Shown here: in pieces, positions 1 to 10,822 of the stretch | Layout: every line of letters starts with the position of its first letter | Numbering within the stretch: position 1 is the stretch's first letter | Assembly (NCBI GenBank): GCA_011109175.1 | Contig: RDEW01000003.1 | Span: 124,001 to 188,000, forward strand | Origin: Dicyema japonicum | Taxonomy: Eukaryota; Dicyemida; Rhombozoa; Dicyemidae | DNA: 64,000 bases | Direction: 5' to 3' | Notes under the pieces: generated by a model | Database searches by the model: none | What the model saw: only the letters and a program-made list of their open reading frames with translations | Told to the model about the DNA's origin: nothing | Translations under genes and position numbers: made by a program

Positions 1-435
1 GGGTATAAGAATACGCCGATTTTAATTAAACCTTTGATAACTATGTCTTTAAGATGCCTTAGAACAGAAAATTGGTTACAAAAGCTCTTTATCTGAGTTA
101 CAATATTTTCTATTCGGTTAAGCAATTATGCAAACAAGTTTTTTAAATACAAGACGCTAATCAGATCCCACGTGTTTTAAGTAGCTTTCCAGAGTTCTTA
201 AACCATGTCTAACAATTTGTTGGCAACTCTGGTTTTGGGACTAAGCCGCATGTTCTCTATTATGTGGAGGTCCAGCAACTGAGTGAATATTGTGGCAGCA
301 TATTCATTCTATAGTTAAAAATCCTTTCTAGATTGTAGCAACGTGCTCATCTCGCTGGGATACACGGAGTGAAAGCACGTGCTTGGTAAAAACTACTAAA
401 CAGAAATTCTAAATCGATTTAACGGAAAACATAGA
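1..435. other. No gene or repeat recognised
   Basis: I see no coding segment or repeat matching the rest of the window here. Short reading frames are broken by stops on both strands. Confidence 0.4.
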
Positions 436-655
436 TAATTGGCGGGAAGGTTGAGGTGGTGAAGTACCTTTATTGCACGAAATGTTTACTTAGCTTCATG
501 ATGGAAGAAAGTCCATGCCTTCCTTTTTCTCGTGACCACGAACGAGGTGATGGATTCAGAGGATATTAGAAACCTTAAGTTCTGAACAAAGGAAGTGCCG
601 GATGCAAGTATGACTGAGGTTCGAATTTCGTCCATCCAAATTGTAAGACGACTGG
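436..655 (+). repeat. SINE-A family copy
   Basis: This matches a short interspersed repeat found at least eight times in the window. Shared blocks in order are GGTTGAGGTGGTGA, TTAGCTTCATG, a GAGGTGA-GGA(T/C)TC block, AAGTTCTGAACAAAGGAAG and a final GAGGTTCGAAT that resembles a Pol III B box. Other copies lie near 9180, 9860, 27700, 28005, 35125, 44560 and 60920. The A-box-like and B-box-like segments are about 190 bp apart, too far for a simple tRNA head, so Pol III origin is only suggested. Confidence 0.7.
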
Positions 656-1695
656 CAAAATTATCCTAAGTCTTCCACGGAATCGGTCCATCTTCCATAG
701 CTCTGTTCTACGGGGATGCCAACTTCATCCTGTGCCGAATAGTCTCTAGCAAGACTACATTATCTCCAGGCTTACACTCGCATTTCTTGTAGATTCCTCT
801 GCATGAGATCCTGGGAAGTCAGCCCATTCCTGTTATTTTTCTCAGGTGATATCAGTGGTCCAGTCCCCCGGATAATGTAATAATGAGCCACATCACCAGC
901 TCAGCCTTTCCGATCAGTTAAGTGAAGAATGACACTGCTGGAATGCGAACCCGCAGCCTCGATGGGACCCCAACCACTAGCTTTGAAACGACAGAGAACT
1001 GCTCGGTATCATGTAACGAGCACTTTGAATCGTTTAGATGAATTATGGTTCCAGAGTGATTCTTGGAACGTCGTTTTTTCCAGTGATCCACTGTTTCATT
1101 ACTCTGCGCTCTTTTCTAAATAGCTGTTATCTTAGCGGCATTTTTCCACGAGATAGATGGTCCCCACTTAGAGAACACATAAGAAATACACGGTTTGATA
1201 TACAAGTTATTTACCTCCCTAGAATATGGTGGATGCTGATATCTGAGAGGCCTTTCAGTAGATTGATGAAGTTGTATTTGTCAGCACTTTTTCGACGCAC
1301 CACGATGGGTATTGATTCCATGTACAGTTCGTGAGAAAAGTTCCAGATTTTTAAAAAGTCGCAGAAAACAACGACGCTTTCCTCTCTTGAAAGTTGAGGG
1401 AAGAGCTCTCCGAACAAGGTAGCTCGTTTTTAGGGAAAAACGAATTTATTTTCTTATCCTCGCAGAGGAAATGGCAAACCTCCATGCGACGCAGTCGTAT
1501 TCCACCGGAAAGATGATCACACTGATTCAGGTTGCAGTTGAAAAGGGACTCTTCTTTACTACCACCGTCAAGCATTCCACTTTTGAAACCCCGTCTTACT
1601 GGTTTATATACGGTTTTTACAAATTTTCCATTAAATAGTACAAAAAGTGATTCTATCATTACAAAAAAGTAATATCGTTTCTATTTGCATAATAC
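656..1695. other. Unassigned; possible decayed coding segment
   Basis: Short open frames occur on both strands (for example 1351-1659 minus, 102 codons; and a plus-strand frame starting at the ATG near 1471). None resembles a family I know and no convincing short-intron chain joins them. I do not call a gene. Confidence 0.3.
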
Positions 1696-2466
1696 TCACT
1701 GTCTATAAATCCGTCTCCTCCCAAAATTATATCTCCCCCCATAATTACCCACGTTGGGATTTTGGAAGTTTTGAAGTGGTCGATTCTGATATGGTGGATC
1801 ATGGAAATGGCTAATTCGATGTTGAGAAGGGATCAATTCCCGTGGACCATAATACATATTTTCTGCATAGTAACTCCCTGTTTGAGGAATATTTTGGGGA
1901 TTTATTGGCTGTTTTTGAGTTTGTTGAGCTTTGATGTTGATCTTACTTATTTTGGCCCGTTGGTTGTTGAACCACGTATTAACATGCTTCGTAGAAAGAG
2001 AAAGTTTCTCGGCGATTCGTTTCTTTTCGTCGTTTGAAGGATTGGAGTTCTTCTCAAAAGCCTCAATTAATCCCCTTCTTTGATATTCATATTTATTATT
2101 TTTCAGTCTCCTCGTAACATCCCATATTGAGCTGGGGGGAGGATTATTTTTTCGGAGTGATGTTTTATTAGTGACAGATTTTCCCTGAGGAATGTTCGCT
2201 GTATTTTGCTTTGTTCCATCCTCAGAAGTCTCATTTGCTTCGGCTTCTTTGAATATTTGGAACCTTCTTTTTTGGAAATGTACTTTGTGCCAGAGTTCAC
2301 GGAGTTCGAAGTGATATTTCTCTTCAAAGTAATTATTTTGAATATAGTCTAATATTTCATCATATGAGGCCTCAATTTCTCTCTGAGCACATGTTTCAAG
2401 CATTTCCTTGATGATTTCTACGGGGGTTTCTTTCTTCGATTCGGCGTATGAATTGTCGTCGGTCAT
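1696..2466 (-). CDS. Homeodomain transcription factor, divergent
   Basis: A single-exon protein of 256 residues, probably a nuclear DNA-binding regulator. A homeodomain lies at about residues 118-178. Helix 1 holds the L16 and F20 positions (GLIEAFEKN) and helix 3 reads HVNTWFNNQRAK, giving the invariant W48, F49, N51 and R53. The spacing from F20 to W48 is that of a classical 60-residue homeodomain, so it is not TALE class, which has three extra residues. Position 50, which sets DNA specificity, is Asn rather than the usual Gln, Lys, Ser or Cys. The N-terminal 70 residues are acidic and probably helical (EIIKEMLETCAQREIEASYD). The C-terminus is rich in Asn, Gln, Pro and Arg and ends in GRRRIYRQ. 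The start is the first ATG of the frame. Subfamily is not assignable by eye. Confidence 0.85.
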   Translation of the reverse strand: MTDDNSYAESKKETPVEIIKEMLETCAQREIEASYDEILDYIQNNYFEEKYHFELRELWHKVHFQKRRFQIFKEAEANETSEDGTKQNTANIPQGKSVTNKTSLRKNNPPPSSIWDVTRRLKNNKYEYQRRGLIEAFEKNSNPSNDEKKRIAEKLSLSTKHVNTWFNNQRAKISKINIKAQQTQKQPINPQNIPQTGSYYAENMYYGPRELIPSQHRISHFHDPPYQNRPLQNFQNPNVGNYGGRYNFGRRRIYRQ

Positions 2467-2930
2467 GTAATAATATTAACGAAAGCGTGATATAAATTTC
2501 CTTGGATTACGCGTCTATGTGAAAAGTTATCAGAAAACAAATCCACTTTGATAAAAATAACGAAGGTCACACTTCATTCGGTAAGCTCATTTATTACACA
2601 GGACGGATTGGGAGTTAATCGCATAGCCAATGTTTAGAGAGAACTATTGTGCCGTTCTGGGTTCATTCCTTTTTGTTCCTGTAACTCGACAGAATGCTTC
2701 GACTAACTCCATAGTGCTGATGCACCCGTTTAGTTGTTAAATATGAGATGTTCTCCCAAATTGTTGATTATTACTTAACAATTTATTTAATCTAAATAAG
2801 TCATTTGGTTTTCCAGAACATTGGGCTCGCAATTATGAGAGGTAACTCCCATTGCGTGCTCAATGCCTGCAGGTCATAATGAAGACCTGTCATAATTTTA
2901 ATTTAAATTATTAAAATTATTCCAAAAGAC
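2467..2930. other. Intergenic, nothing recognised
   Basis: AT-rich sequence upstream of the homeodomain gene, so it probably contains that gene's promoter. I see no defined element. Confidence 0.3.
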
Positions 2931-2933
2931 AAA

Positions 2934-3145
2934 GGGTAACCAAACTAACTAACTCCTGATTAGTTTTAGCGTTCCAGAACTTGTCTCCAGGTAACGACAT
3001 TGTCCCCAAGGAAGAATAGTTGGATCCTCGTGATACCGGCCAGGCATTGGGCGTCTCCTCAGTAATGTGGATCCATTAATGTCATCGGAAAAAAAATAAT
3101 TTAGAACAACTTGCCACATAGCACCGCATGGCGCCACGCGGCCCT
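2934..3145 (-). repeat. SINE-B family copy
   Basis: Member of a repeat family whose head reads GGCGCCATG(T)GGTGCT followed by a TGGCTAGTTGG-like box, and whose middle holds the hallmark GGAGACGCCCAATGCCTGGC between two GGATCC sites. This copy is read from 3145 down to 2934. Related copies lie near 8298, 10115, 41895, 43960, 45232, 46760, 56765, 60345, 61250 and 62270. Confidence 0.8.
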
Positions 3146-3440
3146 AAATTAATTTCTAAAGTAAATCATTTTGCACGAATAAATAATTAAAAATTTAAAA
3201 ATTACTAAGTTATCAAGAAAAAATTAATTAAAAAGAGATATTAATTTTTAATTTAAACTTTTGCTCAACCCTTTTCTGTGTGATATTCCTGAGTTGGTTA
3301 TCCAAATGTGTTGATCTTATGTTATGAGGAAAATATAATTGTTGCTGTTAAGGTTTGATTTCCATATATGGCTGCCGTGATGGTCTAGCCATACATTAGC
3401 CGGATTTACGACTGTTTATGCGGCAATGTTGTTAGTATCT

Positions 3441-3571
3441 ACATCCAAATAGTGATAGACTATTCAAGTTCGTCTTTGAAGATAAAGAAAATCAACTCAA
3501 TCCAACGTCTAACATCCAAATAGTGATAGACTATTCAGTTCGTATTTGAAGATAAAGAAAATCAACTCAAT
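3441..3571. repeat. Tandem duplication, 71-bp unit
   Basis: A segment beginning ACATCCAAATAGTGATAGAC at 3441 is repeated at 3512, giving a period of 71 bp and about 1.9 units with a few substitutions. Confidence 0.9.
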
Positions 3572-3589
3572 GGTTATATCAAAGCATGT

Positions 3590-4660
3590 GCAACACAAGG
3601 AACAGTGTTATTAGTTAGCCTCTTCCATTCTTTACGATTACATGAAATCGATGTCAGCTCGTCTCCCGTCTTTAGGAATTTCCTTACTTTTTGGAGGTCT
3701 TTGTGATAGGGAGTGTTTTCCTTGGTCGGCTACGGAAGCATTTCTCCTCTAACATGAAGTGGTCCCATCACCACATTTGCCGGAGCAGCGAGATCCATAC
3801 GCAGGATGTTTCCAAACAGTCTTCACCGGGCGTCAGTGATGTCCAGGCTTTGGAGGACAACTCATGCATTTTTTATAAATTCCAGCATTCGAGATCGTCA
3901 AGCCAGTGGTGAATGCCAAATAACATTCTAATCTGTCTTCTGTAAATCTCATCGAGTCTCATCGATTCCGCAATTGAACAGGCCCAACATACAAATGCAG
4001 ATTAATATCAAGTCCTTTAGCCATCCCTTTATGAGTTTTTGCATTGCTACTCCTGAAAATGTTTTCCTTTTGATAATGTTTTCTGTCTCTCCCATTAGGG
4101 ATCCAAGCTTATTAACGTTCATCAAGGATGTTGTCCATTCTTTTAATTTCGGTTATTTCAGTATTGTCCCGGTTTACGATTAGGAACCATTCATCCAATT
4201 TGACCGGTGCATTTTTCAGTAGATGTGAAAGAGCTTTGTATCCTCAGATATGAAATCCACATCATCCGAGTACACGACTTTTTCTATTTTTCTTTCGTAA
4301 CACGTTCTTAGATCCCTTAGTGCAGGTTTGAGTTATATCACAAAAAGTAAGAAAGAGAGAATCTCCCCGAGGAGTGCCGATTGTAGTCTTGAAAGGCCTG
4401 AATATAGTTCTTCCAATCCTGAATGACAGTTCAGTATTAGAGAGCAGTAGTCGGATAATCCTATGTAATGATTGGTCCACAAATTGTTGTAGGACATCCA
4501 TTAGCTTGTTCCTGCTAATAGATCTAAAGCTCTACTAGATATATCGATCCCCGGGATGGTCGTAGTATTTTTATATCTTTGAGCTGTTGCACACCGCCAC
4601 CTAATGCTCCACAGAATGTACGATGTCGGTTACAATTTCGACTGCACTCGAAAGCATAGG
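3590..4660 (-). mobile_element. LINE-B fragment (reverse transcriptase region)
   Basis: Degraded non-LTR retrotransposon, read on the minus strand. The frame at 4262-4501 holds RIIRLLLSNTELSFRIG and TTIGTPRGDSL, the RT block written GTPQGDS in the sister copy at 39558-39899. The downstream part (3590-4260) aligns base by base, with many differences, to 37320-37872 joined to 39398-39600. Stops and frameshifts make it inactive. Confidence 0.75.
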
Positions 4661-5189
4661 AAATCTTAAAAGTTATTTTGAAAATAGAGGGTGTCCTCAT
4701 GAAAATGCAAAAAGAGCCATATTTCTTATAGCTTTGCCAGGCGGACACACTTATGATCAAGGAATGCTATTCACTTCTTTTTTATGTTGTGTCTGAGTCC
4801 TTTATCTACGATCTGGTCAAGCTAAAGCACCGTAGATGAGTGGAACCTTCAGTCTTGATGTACAGCAGCGAGATTCGAACCAAAGGCCATTAGGCTTTTA
4901 CCACCAGAAACTTAATATGTCGCGAGCCGAAGGTGAAATCGAGCCGCATACGATATTTGACATCTGTCTTTTTTTTCTTTTTGAAATTTGGGCATTTTTA
5001 CCTGAAAATAATTTTTATTTAAAAGAAATTTTCTATATTTTTTGGCGTATTATTTTTTTTTGCAAATAAAATTAAAAGGCTGACAATCTATCATATTTTC
5101 ACGTTGATCTAATGCCGTCTACAACAATGTCTTCAAAATAAGCTATTACGAGGAATCTGCAAAATAAAAGTGGGATTAAAGTCGCTGAA
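4661..5189. other. AT-rich, nothing recognised
   Basis: No gene or family repeat identified. The frame at 4836-5069 is low in complexity towards its end and unsupported. Confidence 0.3.
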
Positions 5190-5480
5190 AATCTGTGATG
5201 TTTTTAAGGTGTCTTAGCCATGAAAATTTTTGCAATCAGATAATGGAACCCAATTCAAGAACTTGCATATTACCAAACTATGTCAAGGATGCAAAATTAA
5301 TCATCCATGGAAGACCGAACAATCCGCGAAGGTACGGGATAATTGAACGCTTCAACCAGACCATTACAGGGAGTTTATCGAAAATGTTGAACTATGATGA
5401 CCAGAAACGGTGGATAACTTAAAAAATTCATATACAAAAAAATCATGGAACGAATCCTTCTTTTAGGTTGATGAAATTCG
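5190..5480 (+). pseudogene. LTR-retrotransposon integrase fragment
   Basis: Two overlapping frames together show the end of a DDE integrase core. LQSDNGTQFKNL is at about 5229 (second catalytic Asp in DNGTQF). In the next frame, YGIIERFNQTITGSLSKML is at about 5336 (catalytic Glu in IIERFNQT). A frameshift separates them and no flanking gag, protease, RT or LTR is visible. The motif wording is typical of Ty3/Gypsy elements. It is a dead fragment. Confidence 0.75.
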
Positions 5481-5981
5481 AGCATGATCAGTTACCATTG
5501 TTGCAAATTTGTCCAACAATTATGTTAACGCTAAGATGGCGGTATGACAGTGACGTATATCGTCGGTGATGTCATTCTCTGCTCGCGACATAATATAAAA
5601 AAGAGTGGCAAAAAATCAAAATATATAAATTAGTCTTTTAAAATATTTGTTTTGTCCAAAATGGTATTGAATCTAACGCCAATAGGATAAAGAACTCTAT
5701 TAATGAAATATCTTTCCCCAATATTCATTGGATGTTGCTTTGTTTCCAACAAAACGACGTCCCCAATTTTGCAGTCTGTTGAGGTTTTGTTTAGAGCTTT
5801 TACTACATAGGACTTATTAAAATGCTAAAAATTATAATTCATCAAACCGTCATTAAATTCTCATCTAAAATCGCCCTATAATATCCGACATCGACCAACT
5901 TTTTGCTGTAACATTGAAGCACACGTCCAACAATCATGATAGATTTAAAAAAATTAATTATTAGTTTCAAATTATTAAAAT
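5481..5981. other. Intergenic, nothing recognised
   Basis: AT-rich sequence downstream of the minus-strand ANKUB1-like gene. No element recognised. Confidence 0.3.
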
Positions 5982-7293
5982 TTAAAAATTAGTAAGACAA
6001 ATATTTTTTCTCGCAATATTAACAGCCTCTCTAATTTGTCGGATATATGACAATTTTTTGTAAGTGACGACGAGTTTGTGATAGTTCTGTGCATCCAAGT
6101 TAGTATTCTTCATGCTGGAGAAAAGTTTATTCGGGCTGATTTTTGTCTCTTCTATACAAATCCGTTGGACTTTGTTTTGATTGCAGGTGGGAAAGTTTAA
6201 CCCATCGATTAAGAGTTCTTTTCGAAGATTCACGATTGATCCGTCGTTTTCGCATGAGATGAGTCGATTGACTCCATATTTCCGAGAAAGTCCCACTTTT
6301 GCCCTGCAATACCACTTCAGTATTTTTCTAACCGTGTTCCATCTTAGAGCACCTGTGCTGCTTATTGGTATGCGTTTTGTTATCTTGTGGAGAATAAAAT
6401 TGCAGCATTCGTGCTGTTTGGCGAGACAGGCTTCTGAGTAAAGACTCCTCCCCATTTTATTTTTCGCTAGCAGACATGAGACGTTATTTCGAATGAACAA
6501 TTTAAATATTTGAAGATTTCCCAATTTCACTGAAAGATGGGCAGGTGTCGTCCACGTGTCCACCAAGCTTTCATTCATACACCATTCTCGCTCAGGAATA
6601 TTCCCAATGGACTCGCTCGGCATTGCCTTTTTCTCCAAACAAAATATTATGAGGTCCAACATGTTATACCAGGTCCCGATGTAAAGAGCCACCTAATATG
6701 GTTAATTTAACTCCCACTTTAAGCTGGAAGTTGTAGACGGTGGGATTAGTCGAAAGATTCTTTTCAAGCCATGAGCTGGATTTCAGAATAACCATGCGGA
6801 CGAAATTTTCCCATTCTACAATAATTTGCATGGAAAGATTGGACATGTGAGTGACTCCATAATCCACGAGGTTATAGTTATCGAAGAGAACTGTTTCTTT
6901 GTCCTTCAGAATGTATATCAGGCATATTGGAATCCCCGTTCTGTCGCTCATTATTTGTCTTAACTGAGCGACATTCAAATTTCTAATTTTTTCTTGAATT
7001 TCGATGACTTTATTTACAGGAACGTCACATGTCACCAAAATAGATGACTTTGATTTGTTTCGCTCTTTAATAATAAGCTTGCTGTAGTTTTCTGTCACAA
7101 TATCCCCAACGAGCCAATCATTTTGGAGACTCCCGCCATTATATTGAAAATAATAGTAATCCAGATTATTTCTATTCATTTCTAGTATTTTCATATTTTC
7201 CTTTAAGAACTCGTCAATAATTTCCCCAAATGTGTTTATTCCTTTGACGGATTTGTTGTAGAGCTTTCGCTTAAATAAAATCGTTACTATCAT
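5982..7293 (-). CDS. ANKUB1: ANKUB1-like ankyrin/ubiquitin-domain protein
   Basis: Two exons joined by a 25-nt intron (6693-6717). The protein starts at 7293 with MIVTILFKRKLYNKSVKGIN, a ubiquitin-like beta-strand start. It carries a second ubiquitin-like stretch around VTCDVPVNKVIEIQEKI. After the splice it reads VALYIGTWYNMLDLIIFCLE, matching the start of the ankyrin part of vertebrate ANKUB1, followed by an AHLSVKLGNLQIFKLFI ankyrin helix pair. The C-terminus YIRQIREAVNIARKNICL resembles the conserved ANKUB1 end (LEIARTLAKKSIC). The biochemical role of ANKUB1 is poorly known; ankyrin repeats suggest protein binding. About 435 residues, close to the family length, with no frameshift seen. 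Family assignment is from recalled motifs, not a search. Confidence 0.82.
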
Positions 7294-8039
7294 TCTAAAG
7301 TCGAGCGGGAATTTTAGTTATTAAAGGAATGCTTACGTAGTGAGCAATTAACCGTGGTGTCAACCGTAATTGAGTAAAGAGACATAAATTCACAATAAAC
7401 GCTATTTTTTAAATTTCCTAGGAGTCATCCATAATTGATTTATTTATGAATGCACTATTTATGGTTTTTTTTTCCGGTTGAATTAATTAGCAAATATTTT
7501 AAGGTCAGTTTTTTTTTAATTTCATAGCTTTTAAATATTCAACTTTTGGTTGAGTTAGTGACGTGACTCAATTGCGCGAAATCTTAATCACATATAAGGA
7601 TATCAGAGAATTTTACCGTTCTATCATTCAATTTTATAGGTTTGAACGATATTTCCAAACGATTGACGTGATTATTTACAGTGCCACTATTGGATTCTTT
7701 TGGTTTTACTGAGATCGCGGACCAGTTATATTGGTTTTACTGCGTTCCCTGAAGATATCATTCAAATGGTGAAGACACGACTTTCAAAAATAGATTGACC
7801 TCATTCTATTAATTTAATGTCACTAAACTTGAATTTTTACGTTAGAAATGACGTTAAAATAAAATTCCAAATTTTTTAAAAATTTTAATTTTTTCAAAAT
7901 TTGTTTATTTATTAAAATTTAAATTTCAAAAATTCATTAAGTTTTGTTAATCTACGCCGACTTTATCAACGCTGCGTTTGTTTTTACGATAGTTATCTAA
8001 ATCAACTGGAGGAACCACTGGGTTTGCGAACGTTTTTAT
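7294..8039. other. Intergenic, AT-rich
   Basis: Contains the upstream region of the ANKUB1-like gene and long A/T runs (7850-7940). Nothing else recognised. Confidence 0.3.
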
Positions 8040-8290
8040 TATTATTTATTTATTACTACCCCCAGGCTTGCAAACTTTAATAAGCCAAACACAAAGTGAC
8101 AACTAATTAATTCAAAGGAGAACATCTGCTTGTGTCGATCAAGTCCATACACCAATAGTACATAACAGACTTCTGTTTCCGAAGATAGGTAGTGAAGTAG
8201 GTTCGTTCTCTTCCATTTTCGTCCACGTCCTACCGTGCGGTCATCACATCATTCTTCAGGGGAAGAGTTTTGATTAAGTACATCATTCTT
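8040..8290 (-). repeat. SINE-C family copy
   Basis: Matches 35760-36040 (same strand) and 49420-49650 (opposite strand). Shared blocks include ACAACTAATTAATTC, a TCTGCTTGTG block, CAGACTTC(T/C)G, GTAGGT and TCATTCTTC. Read on the minus strand, its end carries the TTAATTAGTTGT tail related to the LINE-A tail. Confidence 0.7.
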
Positions 8291-8297
8291 CAAGGGC

Positions 8298-8500
8298 GCC
8301 ATGTGGTGCTAGTGGTTAGTTGGACAAAAATTATTAAATTCATCTTACTGAGGAGACGCCCAATGCCTGGACGGCATTAAGAGGATCCAACTATTTTTTC
8401 CTCGGGTGACAATGTCGTTACCTGGATTCAAGTTCTTGAACGCTGGAACGAGTCAGGATCAAGGAGTTAGTTAGTTTAGTTACCCTTGGTCTAGGAATAA
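8298..8500 (+). repeat. SINE-B family copy
   Basis: Read left to right: GGCGCCATGTGGTGCTAG, GTGGTTAGTTGG, GAGGAGACGCCCAATGCCTG, AGGATCCAACTATT, and the end AAGGAGTTAGTTAGTTTAGT. It abuts the SINE-C copy at its left. Confidence 0.8.
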
Positions 8501-9179
8501 ATTTAATTTAATAACGGATAAACTTCACCTGTGGATTAAAAATGTAGAATACTAAAATATAAAAATTGTCTAAATTTTAATGAAAATTAAAAGTTTTTGA
8601 ATTAATACAGAAAATTGAATTAAAATATTAAAAAAGTGAAAATTTAACATTTAATGAATTTAAATCGATTTTACTTACAGTTGGCTTCGGTTTGGGGCCT
8701 TACTTTCTGAGGAAACCGTTTAATTTACTAACCCTGGATAAGCTGATTTTGGTTTCTAGATAAAAATCTGCGGATTTGAGAATTTTTTCATACTCCATAT
8801 TTCCAATCTTCATTCCACTCTTACACCCCACGCTATATCCCAATGTCCTCTTATTATGTCAATTTTGTGTCTTACCTCAAAAGGGTGTTTTGTTCCACCA
8901 CAGATTCTCACGCGGAATTTAACTCGGCTGTGGTTTCGCTAGGATGGTTATAGGACAGTGGAACTCAACACATTATGGGAAAATGTTGGAAGTTCAATTG
9001 GTCTCTCTCAAGTGCAAGGAGACCTAGATTTCCCTACAAGATATTGGAAGCTGTCATATTCCACGATTGCTGACAGTCAATCTCGGAGCGAAAAGCACCG
9101 TTAGAGTGTTTGTTGACCATGACACTGAAGGTGTCGACTGGGCCCATTATAGAACGTGCAAAACTAAAAAGATGTGTAG
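8501..9179. other. Nothing recognised
   Basis: AT-rich sequence without a supported frame or family repeat. Confidence 0.3.
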
Positions 9180-9370
9180 ATCATCTAAACCTCAAATCTG
9201 GACGGGACTCAAACCCTCATCATACAGTCTTTTTATCCAGAATGTAGGCTTCAGATATCTCCCGAGTCTTAACGTCGACTATGCTTACGAGAGAAATGAA
9301 GACAAGAGTTTTTATTCATTATGAAGCTACGTGCAAAATAAATGCGTTACCACCCCAACCTTCCTATCAA
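9180..9370 (-). repeat. SINE-A family copy
   Basis: The reverse complement carries GAAGGTTGGGGTGGTAAC near 9350 and GGGTTTGAGTCCCGTCC near 9205, the same order as the other SINE-A copies. Confidence 0.7.
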
Positions 9371-9859
9371 TTAATTACATGGTTAACTGATCAGCTCATG
9401 TAATCAAATGATATAAAATTTTAAATTATTTTAATCTAATTAAGGGTTTTCTTTAAATTTAAAGTTTTACACTCAGAACTTCAAGCATAATTTTCACGGA
9501 GGTTACAATGTCTAATAATCACTTGACCCTATAATTCCTAGAATACCCTGGCGTGCTTCAGACTGGTCCCCAGTTTCCTAAATGTTAGCGAAGCTGGGGC
9601 TAACAGTCCAATTTAAATAGTCTTCAGATCAAGTTCTACATGTGTACCCCTTAACCTAATTTTATTAACCCCAAATATGCCGAGAAGTTTTAATAGAAAC
9701 AGTCAATTCAGTGCATCTATCGAACCAATGTAAACACTGTTAGTGCATGGCCTACTAACCAATAAGGTACACTATCCACTAAGCTGTCTTATTTGAGTAT
9801 TCGATCAGCGTTTCCATCAATCATCATGGTTAACATAGAACCATATTAACTGGCATCTT
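9371..9859. other. Nothing recognised
   Basis: AT-rich sequence without a supported gene or family repeat. Confidence 0.3.
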
Positions 9860-10045
9860 ATATGTGCAGCTTGACAGATGGTCCTACGAGTCTTTCAATT
9901 TCGGGAAGACGGGATTTGAATCCGGCTCTTCCTTTGTTCAAAACTTCGGGTTTCTGATATCTCCCGAGTCCATCACCTCGTCCATGGTCGCGAGAAGAAC
10001 AAGGGGATTGACTCACATTCATCATTCATCCAGCAAGTTAATGAA
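9860..10045 (-). repeat. SINE-A family copy
   Basis: Contains, on the minus strand, CGAGGTGATGGACTCGGGAG, GAAGTTTTGAACAAAGGAAG and GGATTCAAATCCCGTC, as in the other copies. Confidence 0.75.
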
Positions 10046-10114
10046 ATGTCCTTAAATAACTGTGATTTCTGCGGACACACAATATCAGCCATTTTAGCAT
10101 AAAATAATAAATAA

Positions 10115-10345
10115 AATTATTCCAAAAACCAAGGCTAAAACCGAACTAGCTCCTTGATCCTGACGGGTTCCAGCGATTCCAGAATTTGTCCCCATGTAAC
10201 GAAAATGTCTCCCGGTGGAAAGAATAGTTGGATCCTTTTGCATACCGCCCAGGCATTGGGCGTCTCCTTAATAAGGTAGATCCAATGACGTCATCAAAGA
10301 GAAGGAAACTAAATTTTTAACCAACTAGCCACATAGCACCATGAG
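10115..10345 (-). repeat. SINE-B family copy
   Basis: Contains CCAGGCATTGGGCGTCTCC and flanking GGATCC/AGATCC sites, and ends at the left in GAACTAGCTCCTTGATCCTG. It is very close to the copies at 2934 and 8298. Confidence 0.8.
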
Positions 10346-10356
10346 GTTTCATCAAA

Positions 10357-10495
10357 ACTTGTAATGCTTTATGAAATCTCTTTCACTGTAAGATTTGCCA
10401 CCCATGGGGATCATTCGACTGAGTTCATAGCCTGCAGTAACAGAAGCGACATTGGCTTGATCTATTTTTGTAAAACATGGTTGTTGCTGTGTCAT
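10357..10495 (-). pseudogene. hAT transposase fragment (N-terminal part)
   Basis: A short minus-strand frame starting at the ATG at 10495 encodes about 46 residues containing ANVASVTAGYELSRMI and KSYSERDFIKHY. This resembles the segment of ZBED/GTF2IRD2-type hAT transposases that reads (A)S..A.Y.(I/L)(S/A)......S.(G/D).F(I/V)K.C. Nothing else of the transposase is visible, so it is a relic. Confidence 0.5.
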
Positions 10496-10519
10496 CTTAG
10501 CCTTCAATTCTTTTAGTGT

Positions 10520-10822
10520 CTAACACACATTAGACCCTCGTATTTGACACATGTTACGTGCATTTATGGACTTAAGTAAATAAGTGCTCAGCCAAACACG
10601 TGGAAGTACGCACCTTGTAGGAAAGTATCGTTGTTCTGGGAACGTTCGTATATAAGAGTGAACGTAAAGTTTAAGTGTACAAACGTCTTCTGACCATGTA
10701 AAACGCTCATAACCGTGGCCTGTCAATTTGACGTTATTGACAGAAATCCACTGCTTTTCTCTGGTGGTCTCGTTTTAATGACCGGGTTCGCCCCAATATC
10801 GTCGACTGTATAACGATCCTTT
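10520..10822. other. Nothing recognised
   Basis: No supported gene. It may belong to the 5' part of the degraded LINE-C that follows. Confidence 0.3.

Noticed and set aside
4836-5069. Plus-strand frame as a gene
   Set aside because: No motif; the second half is poly-T derived Phe/Ile/Leu.
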